NCBI RefSeq assembly: GCF_005503015.1
Contig: NZ_SCOL01000002.1
Coordinates: forward strand, 372,001 to 436,000
Reading direction: 5' to 3'
From: Bacillus sp. E(2018)
GTDB lineage: Bacteria > Bacillota > Bacilli > Bacillales > Fictibacillaceae
DNA: 64,000 nucleotides
In this document: piece by piece, positions 46,948 to 55,665 of the stretch
Layout: every line of letters starts with the position of its first letter
How positions within the stretch are numbered: position 1 is the stretch's first letter
Translations under genes and position numbers: made by a program
Notes under the pieces: generated by a model
Databases searched by the model: none
What the model was told of the DNA's origin: nothing
The model's input: the letters and a program-made list of their open reading frames with translations, nothing else

Positions 46948-49011
46948 ATGAAGTTTTGGCAGATCTATAAAGAAGCTACGAAACAGCAGAAAATACGCTG
47001 GATGAAAAAATGGGGTCTTATCGTCACTGGATGCTTTGCATTATCCTTTGTTGGACTGTTGCTGCTCGCTAAACTCATGGGCCCTCCCGCTCTGCTTGTT
47101 CCGCAAACAACCATCATGTATGCAGCGGACGGTTCCAAAATGGGAGAGATCAACAACGGCGGTCAAAACCGATATTGGGTCCCACTCGAAAAAATCGATA
47201 AACATGTGATTGATGCCACAATCTCTATTGAAGATAAAAGTTTTTATAAACATAACGGTTTTGATATGAAGCGGATCGGCGGTGCCTTACTCGCTGACCT
47301 TAAAGCTGGAGCAAAAGTTCAAGGAGCGAGTACCATCACGCAGCAATATGCTCGTAACCTTTTTTTAACGCATGACAAAACATGGCGAAGAAAGTTTCAA
47401 GAGGCGTTCTATACCCTTCGTCTTGAGATGAGCTATTCAAAGAATGAGATTTTAGAAGGGTATTTGAACACGATTTATTACGGACATGGCTCTTACGGAA
47501 TCCAATCCGCTTCTCGCTATTATTTTGGCAAAGATGCAAAAGAGCTCTCACTAAGTGAAGCGACGATGTTAGCTGGGATCCCTAAAGGTCCGAGCTACTA
47601 TTCTCCCGTCCTTCATGAAGAGAACGCGAAGAAAAGACAGAGCATCATTTTAAACGCGATGGCTGAAGATGGAACGATTAAGAAGACATCCGTTCAAAAA
47701 GCAGCATCAGCCCCATTAACTTATGTGCGAGAAGAAGAGGAAGAAGTCGCAACGATCGCTCCTTACTTTCAGGATGCAGTGATGCGTGCTCTAAAAAAAG
47801 AACTGAACGTGAACACGAACTCGATACAGTTCGGTGGACTTCGAATTTACACAACACTCGATCCAAAAATGCAGGAAGTTGCTGAACACACGATTGAAAA
47901 CCGCATCATCGATAACAGTTCGATCCAGACTGCATTAGTCGCTATGGATCCTCGGAGCGGAGATGTGAAAGCACTCGTTGGCGGCAGAGATTTTGAGCAA
48001 AGTTCCTTTAATCGCGCCCTTCAAGCGAAGCGTGCGCCAGGTTCAACGTTTAAACCTTTTCTATATTATACGGCGCTCGAGCATGGATACACGGCGTCTA
48101 CTCCCATAAAATCAGAGCCAACAACATTCGCGATGGGAGACGGCATAGGCGATTATAAGCCGAAGAACTTTAAGAACCGCTATGCGAATGATTTTATTAC
48201 GATGGCTCAGGCGCTCGCACTGTCCGATAATATTTATGCTGTAAAAACGAATCTCTATCTCGGCCCTAAGAAGCTAGTGAAAACAGCTAAGAAGTTCGGA
48301 ATTAAAAGTGAACTCGCCAGCATCCCTTCACTCGCATTAGGCTCAAAAGCAGTGGGTGTGTTAGAGCTTACGAACGCATACGGCGTTTTTGCGAATGGCG
48401 GCAAAAAGGTAGATCCTGTTTTTATCTCGAAGATTACAGATTCTAAAGGGAAAGTACTGTATGAACATAAATATGAGAGTAAACAAGTAATTGACGAGAA
48501 CAAAGCTTTTGTTATGACCGATCTGTTAGCCGGTACGTTTGATGAAAAATTGAATGACTACACGAGTGTTACAGGTTCAAGTATCAACCACTATTTGACG
48601 CGCCCAATGGCTGGGAAATCTGGGTCTACGCCAAATGACAGCTGGATGGTCGGATATTCTCCTCAACTCGTTACAGGTGTTTGGGTCGGATACGATAACA
48701 ACGAAGAGCTGCATGATGTGAACGATACGGGATACTCCAAGCGGATCTGGGCTTATTTTATGGAGAGTGCGTTGAAGAACAAAGAGATTCTATCGTTCGA
48801 ACAACCAGAAGGCGTAACGGCGGTAACGATCAACCCGCAAAACGGAAAGCTAGCAACCGATAGCTGTCCGGTAACGCGCATCTCTTATTATGAAAAAGGA
48901 ACAGAGCCTGTAGAGTACTGTGACGAACATGGTGCTTCAAGTGAAATAAAAGAAAAATTAGAGCAGAAAAAAGAGGAAAAAGGATTTTTTAAGAAGATTT
49001 TTTCTTGGTGA
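46948..49011 (+). CDS. pbpG: Class A penicillin-binding protein (PbpG type)
   Basis: 687 residues. A short cytoplasmic tail and one membrane segment (about 25-47) anchor it. The glycosyltransferase-51 domain has IEDKSFYKHNGFD with the catalytic Glu, GASTITQQYARN and EILEGYLNTIYYGHGSYGI. The transpeptidase domain has nucleophile APGSTFKPF (SxxK), SDN (SxN) and GKSGSTPND (KSG). It polymerises and cross-links peptidoglycan. In B. subtilis pbpG (ywhE) sits between speE and ywhD and acts in spore wall formation. The same neighbourhood holds here, apart from inserted genes. Confidence 0.93.
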   Translation: MKFWQIYKEATKQQKIRWMKKWGLIVTGCFALSFVGLLLLAKLMGPPALLVPQTTIMYAADGSKMGEINNGGQNRYWVPLEKIDKHVIDATISIEDKSFYKHNGFDMKRIGGALLADLKAGAKVQGASTITQQYARNLFLTHDKTWRRKFQEAFYTLRLEMSYSKNEILEGYLNTIYYGHGSYGIQSASRYYFGKDAKELSLSEATMLAGIPKGPSYYSPVLHEENAKKRQSIILNAMAEDGTIKKTSVQKAASAPLTYVREEEEEVATIAPYFQDAVMRALKKELNVNTNSIQFGGLRIYTTLDPKMQEVAEHTIENRIIDNSSIQTALVAMDPRSGDVKALVGGRDFEQSSFNRALQAKRAPGSTFKPFLYYTALEHGYTASTPIKSEPTTFAMGDGIGDYKPKNFKNRYANDFITMAQALALSDNIYAVKTNLYLGPKKLVKTAKKFGIKSELASIPSLALGSKAVGVLELTNAYGVFANGGKKVDPVFISKITDSKGKVLYEHKYESKQVIDENKAFVMTDLLAGTFDEKLNDYTSVTGSSINHYLTRPMAGKSGSTPNDSWMVGYSPQLVTGVWVGYDNNEELHDVNDTGYSKRIWAYFMESALKNKEILSFEQPEGVTAVTINPQNGKLATDSCPVTRISYYEKGTEPVEYCDEHGASSEIKEKLEQKKEEKGFFKKIFSW

Positions 49012-49051
49012 TGCACCTCAGAGTAGTATGGGGTCGCAGCTAGAAGCAGTG

Positions 49052-49164
49052 AATCCGAAAGTTTCGGGTTTGAATCCAAAAGTTTGGAGCTCGAATCCAG
49101 AAATATTGAGCCGCAATCCACAAATTTGGGTAGAGTATCCACGAGTCGACAAGATTTGTACGAC
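49052..49164. repeat. 21-bp-period repeat array 7 (AATCCAAAAGTTT family)
   Basis: AATCC starts at 49052, 49073, 49094 and 49115, and TATCC at 49136: exactly 21 bp apart in all four steps. The last unit TATCCACGAGTCGAC is identical to the last unit of array 1. It lies between convergent pbpG and ywhD. Confidence 0.85.
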
Positions 49165-49189
49165 TTGAAAGCACTTGTTGTAAAAAGAC

Positions 49190-49236
49190 AAAATAAAATG
49201 CCCGGAGCTCTACTACAGGAGCCCCGGGCACTTTAT
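49190..49236. terminator. Bidirectional terminator between pbpG and ywhD
   Basis: TGCCCGGAGCTC and GAGCCCCGGGCA form a strong stem; T-rich sequence follows on both strands. Confidence 0.75.
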
Positions 49237-49344
49237 TGTCCTAGAAACATTGTGTGTACAATGCTACCTATATTTTAATGGAAGTGCTTTCTTGTCACAA
49301 GTTATTTGCAAAATGTTCAAAAAAGGTTCATAACTTTGCCATTT

Positions 49345-49875
49345 TTATTCCACTAATGACTTGATTTCGTCACTTGAACGGTTCCACATCGCTTCATCGT
49401 GTTCTTTTAGGAAGTTTCCGAGCACGCGACGAGCGTTTTCGTCCATATCCTCAATGATGATTTTGCCCTTCATGGATTTATCCATACGGTTCACGTGTTC
49501 CGGCAGACTTTTATATCCTCTTCGCGCTTCAACATCTACTTGCATCTCACATGCCGTCAATCCGAAGTAAAAAGGTCCTTCTGCTTTTCGATTAATCGTA
49601 ACCCAAACGAGCCAATATAGGCGTGGATTTGGTGTATCTTCACGATTCGGCGTAAATTTTATGCGTTTTTCTACATCGCTTCTCGCGTGCATCGCTCCCA
49701 TGTCGATATAAGCAATCGACTCTTCAACATCGACGATTACAGGTGTTACGTGATCAAGTGTCAGACTCCCAACACCGTAACCGCCATGCCCGTCTGTAGA
49801 GTCACCACTTATGATGGTAAAGCCCATCCCTTTTTTCTTTTTATCACTATCATTGGAATTGAAAAAATCTTTCAT
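49345..49875 (-). CDS. ywhD: YwhD family protein
   Basis: 176 residues from the ATG at 49875, with AGAGGAG 8 bp upstream. It has a Gly-rich N-terminal KKKKGMGFTIISGD and a central beta-rich region RLYWLVWVTINRKAEGPFYFGL. The conserved location next to pbpG supports the assignment. No signal peptide or membrane segment. Function is unknown, and no catalytic motif was identified. Confidence 0.88.
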   Translation of the reverse strand: MKDFFNSNDSDKKKKGMGFTIISGDSTDGHGGYGVGSLTLDHVTPVIVDVEESIAYIDMGAMHARSDVEKRIKFTPNREDTPNPRLYWLVWVTINRKAEGPFYFGLTACEMQVDVEARRGYKSLPEHVNRMDKSMKGKIIIEDMDENARRVLGNFLKEHDEAMWNRSSDEIKSLVE

Positions 49876-49963
49876 GCTTCCAGCTCCTCTAAACAATCGT
49901 TGTTATCACGTATTGTATCACAAATCAGGAAAAATTCTCAGTTGGAGAGTTTGAAGATAATTG

Positions 49964-49992
49964 TTGAAATTGTACCTAAAAACGAATATTAT
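49964..49992 (+). promoter_or_regulatory. Sigma-A promoter of the purine permease gene
   Basis: TTGAAA (49964-49969), a 17-bp spacer and TATTAT (49987-49992). The predicted start near 49999 leaves a leader of about 40 nt, too short for a purine riboswitch. Confidence 0.65.
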
Positions 49993-50022
49993 ATATCATG
50001 TACTTATAAATCGTTCGTATTT
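49978..50022. promoter_or_regulatory. Inverted PurBox pair
   Basis: AAAAACGAATATT (49978-49990) and, inverted, AAATACGAACGAT (50022-50010) each match AWWWCCGAACWWT at 11 of 13 positions. The gap between boxes is 19 bp, near the 16-17 bp known for B. subtilis PurR sites. The first box overlaps the -10. Confidence 0.5.
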
Positions 50023-50037
50023 TGGAGGTTCTAACGT

Positions 50038-51354
50038 ATGCTTTCTTCATTTTTTAAACTAAAAGAACTTGGTACGACCATCAAAACAGAAATATTAGCA
50101 GGAATCACTACATTCCTAACGATGGTGTACATTGTCATAGTCAACCCAATCATCCTGCATTCCGCTGGTGTTCCTTTTGACACCGTATTTATTGCAACAA
50201 TTATTGCCACGGTAGTCGGTACATTGTGGATGGCTTTAATGGCCAACTATCCGATCGCCATTGCTCCAGGTATGGGGCTGAACGCATACTTTGCGTTTTC
50301 TGTTGTAGGAAACAACCCTGATATTGACTATCGTATTGCGTTCGGGGCAGTTTTTGTGGCAGGAATAATCTTTGTCATCTTATCTTTAACACCGTTTCGT
50401 GAAAAATTGATCGAATCTATTCCAGCAAACCTGAAACACGGTATTACAGCCGGTATCGGACTATTTATCGCATTCATCGGTTTACGTCTTACAAAAATTA
50501 TTGTGGCCCATCCCGATAACTTAGTCACTTTAGGTGATATGCACTCACCAACGGTACTTCTTGCTCTTGGTGGACTTGCTATCACGTTGATTCTTATGGG
50601 GCTAAACGTGAACGGTGCCTTATTCTTCGGAATGATCATCACAGGTGCCATCGCTTATTATACGGGTCATTTAACATTTAAAGATGGCTTTGTATCTGCA
50701 CCAAACTTGCCATCTGAACTTTTCATCTTTGGTGATCCAATCACAGCCTTTTCTGACGTGTTTCAATATGGATTATATGCAGTAGTGTTCTCGTTCTTGC
50801 TTGTAACGATCTTTGATACTACGGGTACGATGGTTGGTGTAGCCGAACAAGCTGGACTGATGAAAGGCAATAAGATGCCTCGTGCACGTCAAGCACTGTT
50901 AGCTGATTCTGTTGCTACAACTGTTGGTGCTGCGTTTGGTACCAGTCCGACGAGTGCTTATATTGAATCGTCTTCGGGAGTAGCTGCAGGCGGTCGTTCT
51001 GGTTTAACGTCTGTAGTGGTCGCGATGCTATTTGTAGCCGCTGCGTTCTTTTCACCACTCGTTGGTGCGATCTCAGGATTAGCTGCTATTACAGCACCGA
51101 CACTGATCATCGTTGGAAGCTTAATGCTTGGTTCTCTTAGCAAAATTAAATGGAACGAACTTGATGAAGCATTCCCAGCGTTCTTGATCATTTTAACGAT
51201 GCCATTAACATCATCTATTGCAACAGGTATCGCGTTAGGGTTCATCTCGTATCCGATCCTAAAAATAGTAAAAGGTAAATATCGTGAAGTTCCGTTCTTG
51301 GTGTACTTATTTGCCGTATTGTTCTTCTATCAACTAGCGTTTTTACCTCATTAA
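50038..51354 (+). CDS. pbuG: NCS2/AzgA family purine permease (PbuG/PbuO-like)
   Basis: 438 residues with 12-14 hydrophobic segments. AzgA-type motifs are present: IAPGMGLNAYFAFSVV in the first third, LFDTTGTMVG-like FDTTGTMVGVA and GTSPTSAYIESSSGVAAGGRSGLTSV. The predicted function is proton-coupled uptake of hypoxanthine, guanine or adenine across the cell membrane. GGAGG precedes the ATG. A PurBox pair at the promoter supports purine-responsive control. PbuG versus PbuO cannot be separated from sequence alone. Confidence 0.88.
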   Translation: MLSSFFKLKELGTTIKTEILAGITTFLTMVYIVIVNPIILHSAGVPFDTVFIATIIATVVGTLWMALMANYPIAIAPGMGLNAYFAFSVVGNNPDIDYRIAFGAVFVAGIIFVILSLTPFREKLIESIPANLKHGITAGIGLFIAFIGLRLTKIIVAHPDNLVTLGDMHSPTVLLALGGLAITLILMGLNVNGALFFGMIITGAIAYYTGHLTFKDGFVSAPNLPSELFIFGDPITAFSDVFQYGLYAVVFSFLLVTIFDTTGTMVGVAEQAGLMKGNKMPRARQALLADSVATTVGAAFGTSPTSAYIESSSGVAAGGRSGLTSVVVAMLFVAAAFFSPLVGAISGLAAITAPTLIIVGSLMLGSLSKIKWNELDEAFPAFLIILTMPLTSSIATGIALGFISYPILKIVKGKYREVPFLVYLFAVLFFYQLAFLPH

Positions 51355-51399
51355 TAAAAAATCTTTATTGAAGGTTTGTGTCAGCTTCTGCTTTGCCAA

Positions 51400-51589
51400 G
51401 TTAATTGGAGTGGAAGGCGCGAGACTCCTCGAAAATTAAACTTCAAATTTTCTTCGTGCGATGTGTCGCTGCCGTATCCTTCCTTGTCCTGCGGGATCAG
51501 TGGGCCAGGCGAGACTCTTAACAGCGCATAGCGCTAAGAGGCTCACCGCACACCCGCGGAAAGCGAAGCCGCCTGGAACGGAAATTAAC
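51400..51589. repeat. 128-bp hairpin element, copy g, with 61-bp insertion
   Basis: Reverse orientation. After GAGACTCCT a 61-bp segment (51430-51490, ending TCCTTGTCCT) interrupts the element before GCGGGATC. CCT is found on both sides of the insert. The inserted sequence differs from the 125-bp module. Confidence 0.8.
51430..51490. mobile_element. 61-bp insertion in hairpin element copy g
   Basis: Begins CGAAAATTAAACTTC and ends CCTTCCTTGTCCT; the first 27 bases fold back on themselves (CGAAAATT with AATTTTCTTCG). CCT or TCCT appears duplicated at its borders. No coding capacity. Confidence 0.55.
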
Positions 51590-51616
51590 AACTTTCAAAA
51601 GCTACTAAGATCTTCT

Positions 51617-51663
51617 AAAAAAAGACCGGTCGACCCATAAGATAAGGGCTGACCGGTCTTTTC
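51617..51663. terminator. Bidirectional terminator for the permease and lipoprotein genes
   Basis: AAGACCGGTC and GACCGGTCTT around a CAGCCCTTAT-type inner stem, with A/T runs on both sides. Confidence 0.85.
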
Positions 51664-52107
51664 TTATTCTGTCTCAAACACTACGGCTACTTTTTCCTTC
51701 TTTTCATCTACAAAGAACTCTTTCGAAACACGATACGTTCCTGCCTCTTGTTCCTTCAGATCAACCGCTTGATCATAGTTCGATCCAGCTTTCACCATGA
51801 TCATCTGCTCGGTAAACATCTGATTCTGATTTACTTTCTCCCATTTACCGTCTGTCCATTTCTCTAATGCATACGCGGTTCCTGTACCAGCTTCTTTATC
51901 GGATGCGTTTTTCAACGTTAATTTTGCTTCTTCACTATTTTCTTGGAGTGCGAGTTCAGCTTGTACACCCTCTTTTTCAGCCGGTATCTCGTTCTTAACT
52001 TGAGGTGCTCCGTTCTTCTTATCCTCTTCTGGCATTGCTTTCGAGCCACAAGCGGCGAGGAGAACGAGCAGACATGCCATTAAAATCAGCTTCATGTTTT
52101 TCATCAC
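51664..52107 (-). CDS. Lipoprotein with bacterial immunoglobulin-like domain
   Basis: 147 residues. Signal peptide MMKNMKLILMACLLVLL with lipobox LAAC (Cys20) predicts a surface lipoprotein. After a charged linker (about 24-50) a beta-sandwich follows: LTLKNASDKEAGTGTAYALEKWTDGKWEKV, then GTYRVSKEFFVD, the pattern of the Big_14-type immunoglobulin-like fold. Function unknown; perhaps envelope-associated. Confidence 0.8.
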   Translation of the reverse strand: MMKNMKLILMACLLVLLAACGSKAMPEEDKKNGAPQVKNEIPAEKEGVQAELALQENSEEAKLTLKNASDKEAGTGTAYALEKWTDGKWEKVNQNQMFTEQMIMVKAGSNYDQAVDLKEQEAGTYRVSKEFFVDEKKEKVAVVFETE

Positions 52108-52217
52108 TAAGCCCTCCTTTTACCCTGTTAGTCGTACCTCCTCCAAAAAAGTTTCAGATAAACTGTCGTTTATAAGGAGAATGTGCTGGATATGATGTTA
52201 ATAGAGGAGGCGCAAGC

Positions 52218-52427
52218 ATGAAGATTTGGCTTATTGCTTTAATTTTATCGCTCTTGTTTATAGGGCTCGGAATCGGATATTACGCAACGCGCCTTTATGA
52301 GAAAAGTGTGGCAAAAGGTTTTTTTATGACGCTGCTTGGTATTATCGTTCCATTTACGATCTTTATTACATTTATTTATTTTTATGGCGTTTTCAATAAT
52401 GGCCATCCCCTTCAATTTAGATGGTAA
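52218..52427 (+). CDS. Small membrane protein, 69 residues
   Basis: Two predicted membrane helices, about 3-24 (IWLIALILSLLFIGLGIGYYA) and about 37-60 (FMTLLGIIVPFTIFITFIYFYG), joined by a basic loop. AGAGGAGG lies 8 bp before the ATG, so it is likely translated. No family recognised. It is divergent from the lipoprotein gene and converges on ywgA, sharing a bidirectional terminator. Confidence 0.75.
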   Translation: MKIWLIALILSLLFIGLGIGYYATRLYEKSVAKGFFMTLLGIIVPFTIFITFIYFYGVFNNGHPLQFRW

Positions 52428-52429
52428 AT

Positions 52430-52477
52430 AAAAAACCTGTCCATCAGCGCATACTTTACGCTAACTAAACAGGTTTA
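52430..52477. terminator. Bidirectional terminator between the small membrane protein gene and ywgA
   Basis: AAACCTGT and ACAGGTTT with an inner AGCG/CGCT pairing; T runs on both strands. Confidence 0.8.
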
Positions 52478-52480
52478 TTT

Positions 52481-52984
52481 TTATTGAACTTGTCCTTTTA
52501 ATGAATCAATATACATAAAGGCTTCATCCATCTCTTCTTCTGTATACTTTTGTTTGGCTTTTACCGTTTGTACTTTTTCCTTGATCTCGTCTTTTTCCAG
52601 TTTCTCGAAGTACATTACGGTTGAAACAAGCTCTAAAAATCTCGAAGATTGCTCATTCATAGAACGAACACAACTCCCTAGCTTTTGAATCTCCGCACCA
52701 TATGTGGAAAGAAGCTTCTGACCTTCTTCATTCACCGCATAACGGTACTGCGAATAGCCGCTCACCTTTTCTTTCACTTCATGTATGTATCCCATGTTGC
52801 AAAGTTCTTCAATTTTAAGTGTTAATTCTTCTGAATATGGGCCGTAAAAATGGAATTGATACTTTTCTTGGAAAGGAAAGTTTAGCTTTTTTGCGATGTA
52901 TACCATTTTTTGAAGCTTTTTCCGACCGACGACTTCTCCGGCTTCTTGAATCAAGGTGACTACCTTTAAATGATCCTCAAACAC
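52481..52984 (-). CDS. ywgA: YwgA family protein
   Basis: 167 residues from a GTG at 52984 with AGGGGGA 7 bp upstream. Starts MFEDHLKVVTLIQEAGEVVGRKKLQKMVYI, which, with QFHFYGPYSEEL, is like the winged-helix segment of SocA/antitoxin-panacea-related folds. The C-terminal half is helical and charged. Location beside ywfO is as in B. subtilis. Function unknown. Confidence 0.82.
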   Translation of the reverse strand: MFEDHLKVVTLIQEAGEVVGRKKLQKMVYIAKKLNFPFQEKYQFHFYGPYSEELTLKIEELCNMGYIHEVKEKVSGYSQYRYAVNEEGQKLLSTYGAEIQKLGSCVRSMNEQSSRFLELVSTVMYFEKLEKDEIKEKVQTVKAKQKYTEEEMDEAFMYIDSLKGQVQ

Positions 52985-53063
52985 AGTACGTTCCCCCTAA
53001 CATCCTTTTTCGTTTTTATTTATCTATTTTTTCTTTGATTATTCAAGGTTGCGTTTGTAAGTA

Positions 53064-53190
53064 GTTGATTTCCGTTTCAGGTGTTCGCTTTCCGCGGGGC
53101 AGGCGGTGAGCCACTTGCCGCTTTGCGCCGTTAAGTGTCTCACCTGCCAGCCTGTCCCGCAGGAGTCTTCCACCTTACACTCCAATCAAC
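53064..53190. repeat. 128-bp hairpin element, copy h
   Basis: Plus orientation, 127 bp, between ywfO and ywgA. Ends GTTGATTTCCG and CCAATCAAC. Confidence 0.88.
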
Positions 53191-53279
53191 TTGTCAGTGA
53201 TGTCTTCTAGAAACAAACAATAAAAAACCTCTTGAAGTGAATTTAACAGCAAAAAAATTTCAATCCACTTTTAAATGCA

Positions 53280-54563
53280 CTATCTATTCAAAATCTCTTT
53301 AATTTTACTTTTAAGTGTTATATCCTCAATGGCTTCGATTAGATCAAGGGGATAATAGAGTTTGTGATCTGTTCGGCGTTTGCCTGAGATCGCTTCGACG
53401 ACGTCTGATTCTCTGGACAGCTCTCGGATATCGCCGTTTGGTTTTAATAGGTTAATCGGCAGACGCTCTTCTTTTTCGCCTGGGCGGTAAAAGTCGTATG
53501 GCAGATCTGATGATGAATCTACTACTAGATAATATTTCGGATTGATGCCTGCTTCTGTAAAGTAACTCGACAGCAAGTGTCCGTCCGTAAATGAGACCAT
53601 TTCGGTGTACTTAAATAATTTCCGATCGATGAAACGATGACATAGATCACTTAAGATTGTGTCCTCTTCTTCCATCCAACCTTGGAAATAATAATGGATC
53701 ACACCTTCATCGAGCGAAATATAATCGTGAAGCGAAACATTGCCTTCAAAAAGCGTTTTAAAATGAGACAGTTCTCTTTTGAATGAATACCCTGTTTCAT
53801 AAAGCTCTTTCGCTCGGTGCAAAATTTTACTCAATATGACTTCCGCACTTCTCGTTACGGGATGAAAATACACTTGCCAGTACATTTGGTAACGACTCAT
53901 GATATAGTCTTCTACCGCATGCATGCCGCTTGATTTAATGACGACGCCCTCTTCAGTCGGTCGCATCACACGAAGGATTCGCTCGATATCAAAATTGCCG
54001 TAGCTCACTCCTGTAAAATAAGCGTCTCGCAAAAGATAATCCATTCTGTCTGCATCAATCTGACTGGAAATTAGACTGACGATTAATTTATCTCTATGTG
54101 TTTTCGCGATTACTTCTGCTACTTGTACAGGAAAATCTTCTCCCATCTGCAAAAGCACGCGATGAACTTCTGTATCGCCGAGTATGATGTCTCTACTGAA
54201 TTCCTCATGATCCACACCGAACACCTTTTCAAATGAGTGTGAGAATGGACCGTGTCCTACATCATGTAAAAGAGCCGCGGAAAGAACGAGCAGACGCTTT
54301 TCGGGATCCCACGTTTTCTTTTCTTGAAAAATATCAATGATCCGCCTCGTAATCTCATAAACACCAAGAGAATGGCTAAAACGGCTATGTTCTGCTCCAT
54401 GAAATGTTAAGTATGTCGTCCCAAGCTGCCGAATTCTTCGCAGTCTTTGAAACTCGCGCGTACCGATCAGACGCCAGATCAGCTCATCACGCACGTGAAT
54501 GTAGCGATGCACTGGGTCTTTAAATACTTTCTCTTCGTGCAACTTTCCTATGAGTTTAGCCAT
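53280..54563 (-). CDS. ywfO: HD-domain phosphohydrolase YwfO
   Basis: 427 residues. dNTPase-like HD protein: REFQRLRRIRQLGTTYLTFHGAEHSRFSHSLGV carries the first His, HDVGHGPFSHSFEKVFG the HD pair, and SSQIDADRMDYLLRDAYFTGV the last Asp. Homologues such as E. faecalis EF1143 are dGTP-stimulated dNTP triphosphohydrolases, so dNTP pool control is the likely role. A T-rich hairpin precedes the gene at 54612-54655. Confidence 0.9.
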   Translation of the reverse strand: MAKLIGKLHEEKVFKDPVHRYIHVRDELIWRLIGTREFQRLRRIRQLGTTYLTFHGAEHSRFSHSLGVYEITRRIIDIFQEKKTWDPEKRLLVLSAALLHDVGHGPFSHSFEKVFGVDHEEFSRDIILGDTEVHRVLLQMGEDFPVQVAEVIAKTHRDKLIVSLISSQIDADRMDYLLRDAYFTGVSYGNFDIERILRVMRPTEEGVVIKSSGMHAVEDYIMSRYQMYWQVYFHPVTRSAEVILSKILHRAKELYETGYSFKRELSHFKTLFEGNVSLHDYISLDEGVIHYYFQGWMEEEDTILSDLCHRFIDRKLFKYTEMVSFTDGHLLSSYFTEAGINPKYYLVVDSSSDLPYDFYRPGEKEERLPINLLKPNGDIRELSRESDVVEAISGKRRTDHKLYYPLDLIEAIEDITLKSKIKEILNR

Positions 54564-54611
54564 TGATTTTTTTCCTGCTCCTTCACCTGCATTTATAGGT
54601 AAGAATTCTCG

Positions 54612-54655
54612 TAAAAAAGAAAAATCCCTTCCTTGGTCTGTCTAGCTAAGAAGGT
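54612..54655 (-). terminator. Hairpin with T tract in the ywfO leader, attenuator candidate
   Basis: Minus-strand CCTTCTT and AAGGAAGG pair (one G-U), followed by GATTTTTCTTTTTT. It lies upstream of ywfO with no minus-strand gene before it, so it would stop leader transcription. The rest of the 54564-54864 gap shows no gene. Confidence 0.45.
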
Positions 54656-54864
54656 ATTTTCTGTATAAGTATCGTGTTGTAACTACTAGAATATACCCTA
54701 TTGTATCGTGTTCTTAACTTCGAAAACAACCACTATTTTTTTCTATTCCCCCTCCCTTTTTATCGGTATTCACACCATTTTCTTACCGTTCACATTTGGG
54801 TTATACTAGATAAGGCTTATAACGGAAATGATAGATTTTATATAGATTTCAGGAGGAACAAAAC

Positions 54865-55665
54865 ATGGATCAAGATCGAAGAATTAGAAACGGACAAGCA
54901 TGGAGCAATAGCTCTTATACAGCCTGGGTCAACCGCTTTGGCGCACCGGAGAAAGCAGTTTCTCGTATTCTAAAAGATCCGAAACGCAGGCTGCAGCCAT
55001 TAGATCATTACATTGGTGAAGTTTCAGGTAAGAAGATCGTGAATCTTCTTGGTTCACATGGCAGTAAAGCAGTCGCGCTCTCTCTTCTTGGAGCAGAGAC
55101 AACAGTGATTGATATCTCTGATTCGAATGCAGCATATGCGAGCGAACTTGCTGCAGCTGCTAACGTTGACGTCCGCTATGTGGTAGAAGATATTTTAAAT
55201 CTGCCAGAATCCGAAATGACAGGGAATTATGATATGGCATTCATGGAAAACGGCATTCTGCATTACTTTGCTGATCTGAACGAATACTTCAGCGTTGTTA
55301 CAGGACTTTTGAAAAAGGGAGGAACTTTGATTCTGCAAGACTTCCACCCTGTTTCTACAAAATTAATAGAGTCTCAAGGAAAAAGCCAAGCTGTAAGGAA
55401 GCATAAAGTTTCGGGAAATTATTTTAGTGATGAGCTCGTGACAACAGACGTTGCTTATTCTAAATTTTTACCTGAACTTCAGTACGCAACTTCTGAAGAA
55501 CGTGCACCGTTCCAAGTACAGATCCGCCAATGGACGCTTGGTGAAATCATCACAGCTATTGGATCAGCCGGACTATGGATCAAACAGCTCGTTGAAGAAC
55601 CACACCCAGACGAACTCGACCGCGGCATTCCAAAGTCATTCATTATCGTGGCGGAGAAATTGTAA
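54865..55665 (+). CDS. Class I SAM-dependent methyltransferase
   Basis: 266 residues. SAM-binding core [36 protein letters not shown] (about 55-90), then [13 protein letters not shown] and [14 protein letters not shown]. The motif I GSHGSK replaces the usual GxGxG. AGGAGG precedes the ATG. The TAA and next ATG overlap (TAATG) with lipL, so the two are translationally coupled. Substrate unknown. Confidence 0.85.
   Translation: MDQDRRIRNGQAWSNSSYTAWVNRFGAPEKAVSRILKDPKRRLQPLDHYIGEVSGKKIVNLLGSHGSKAVALSLLGAETTVIDISDSNAAYASELAAAANVDVRYVVEDILNLPESEMTGNYDMAFMENGILHYFADLNEYFSVVTGLLKKGGTLILQDFHPVSTKLIESQGKSQAVRKHKVSGNYFSDELVTTDVAYSKFLPELQYATSEERAPFQVQIRQWTLGEIITAIGSAGLWIKQLVEEPHPDELDRGIPKSFIIVAEKL

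Noticed and set aside
49040..49231. Minus-strand frames with repeated NFWIQTR/ SKLLDSN units
   Set aside because: Shadow of repeat array 7.
49897..50037. Purine riboswitch in front of the permease gene
   Set aside because: No conserved junction motifs, and the predicted leader is too short.
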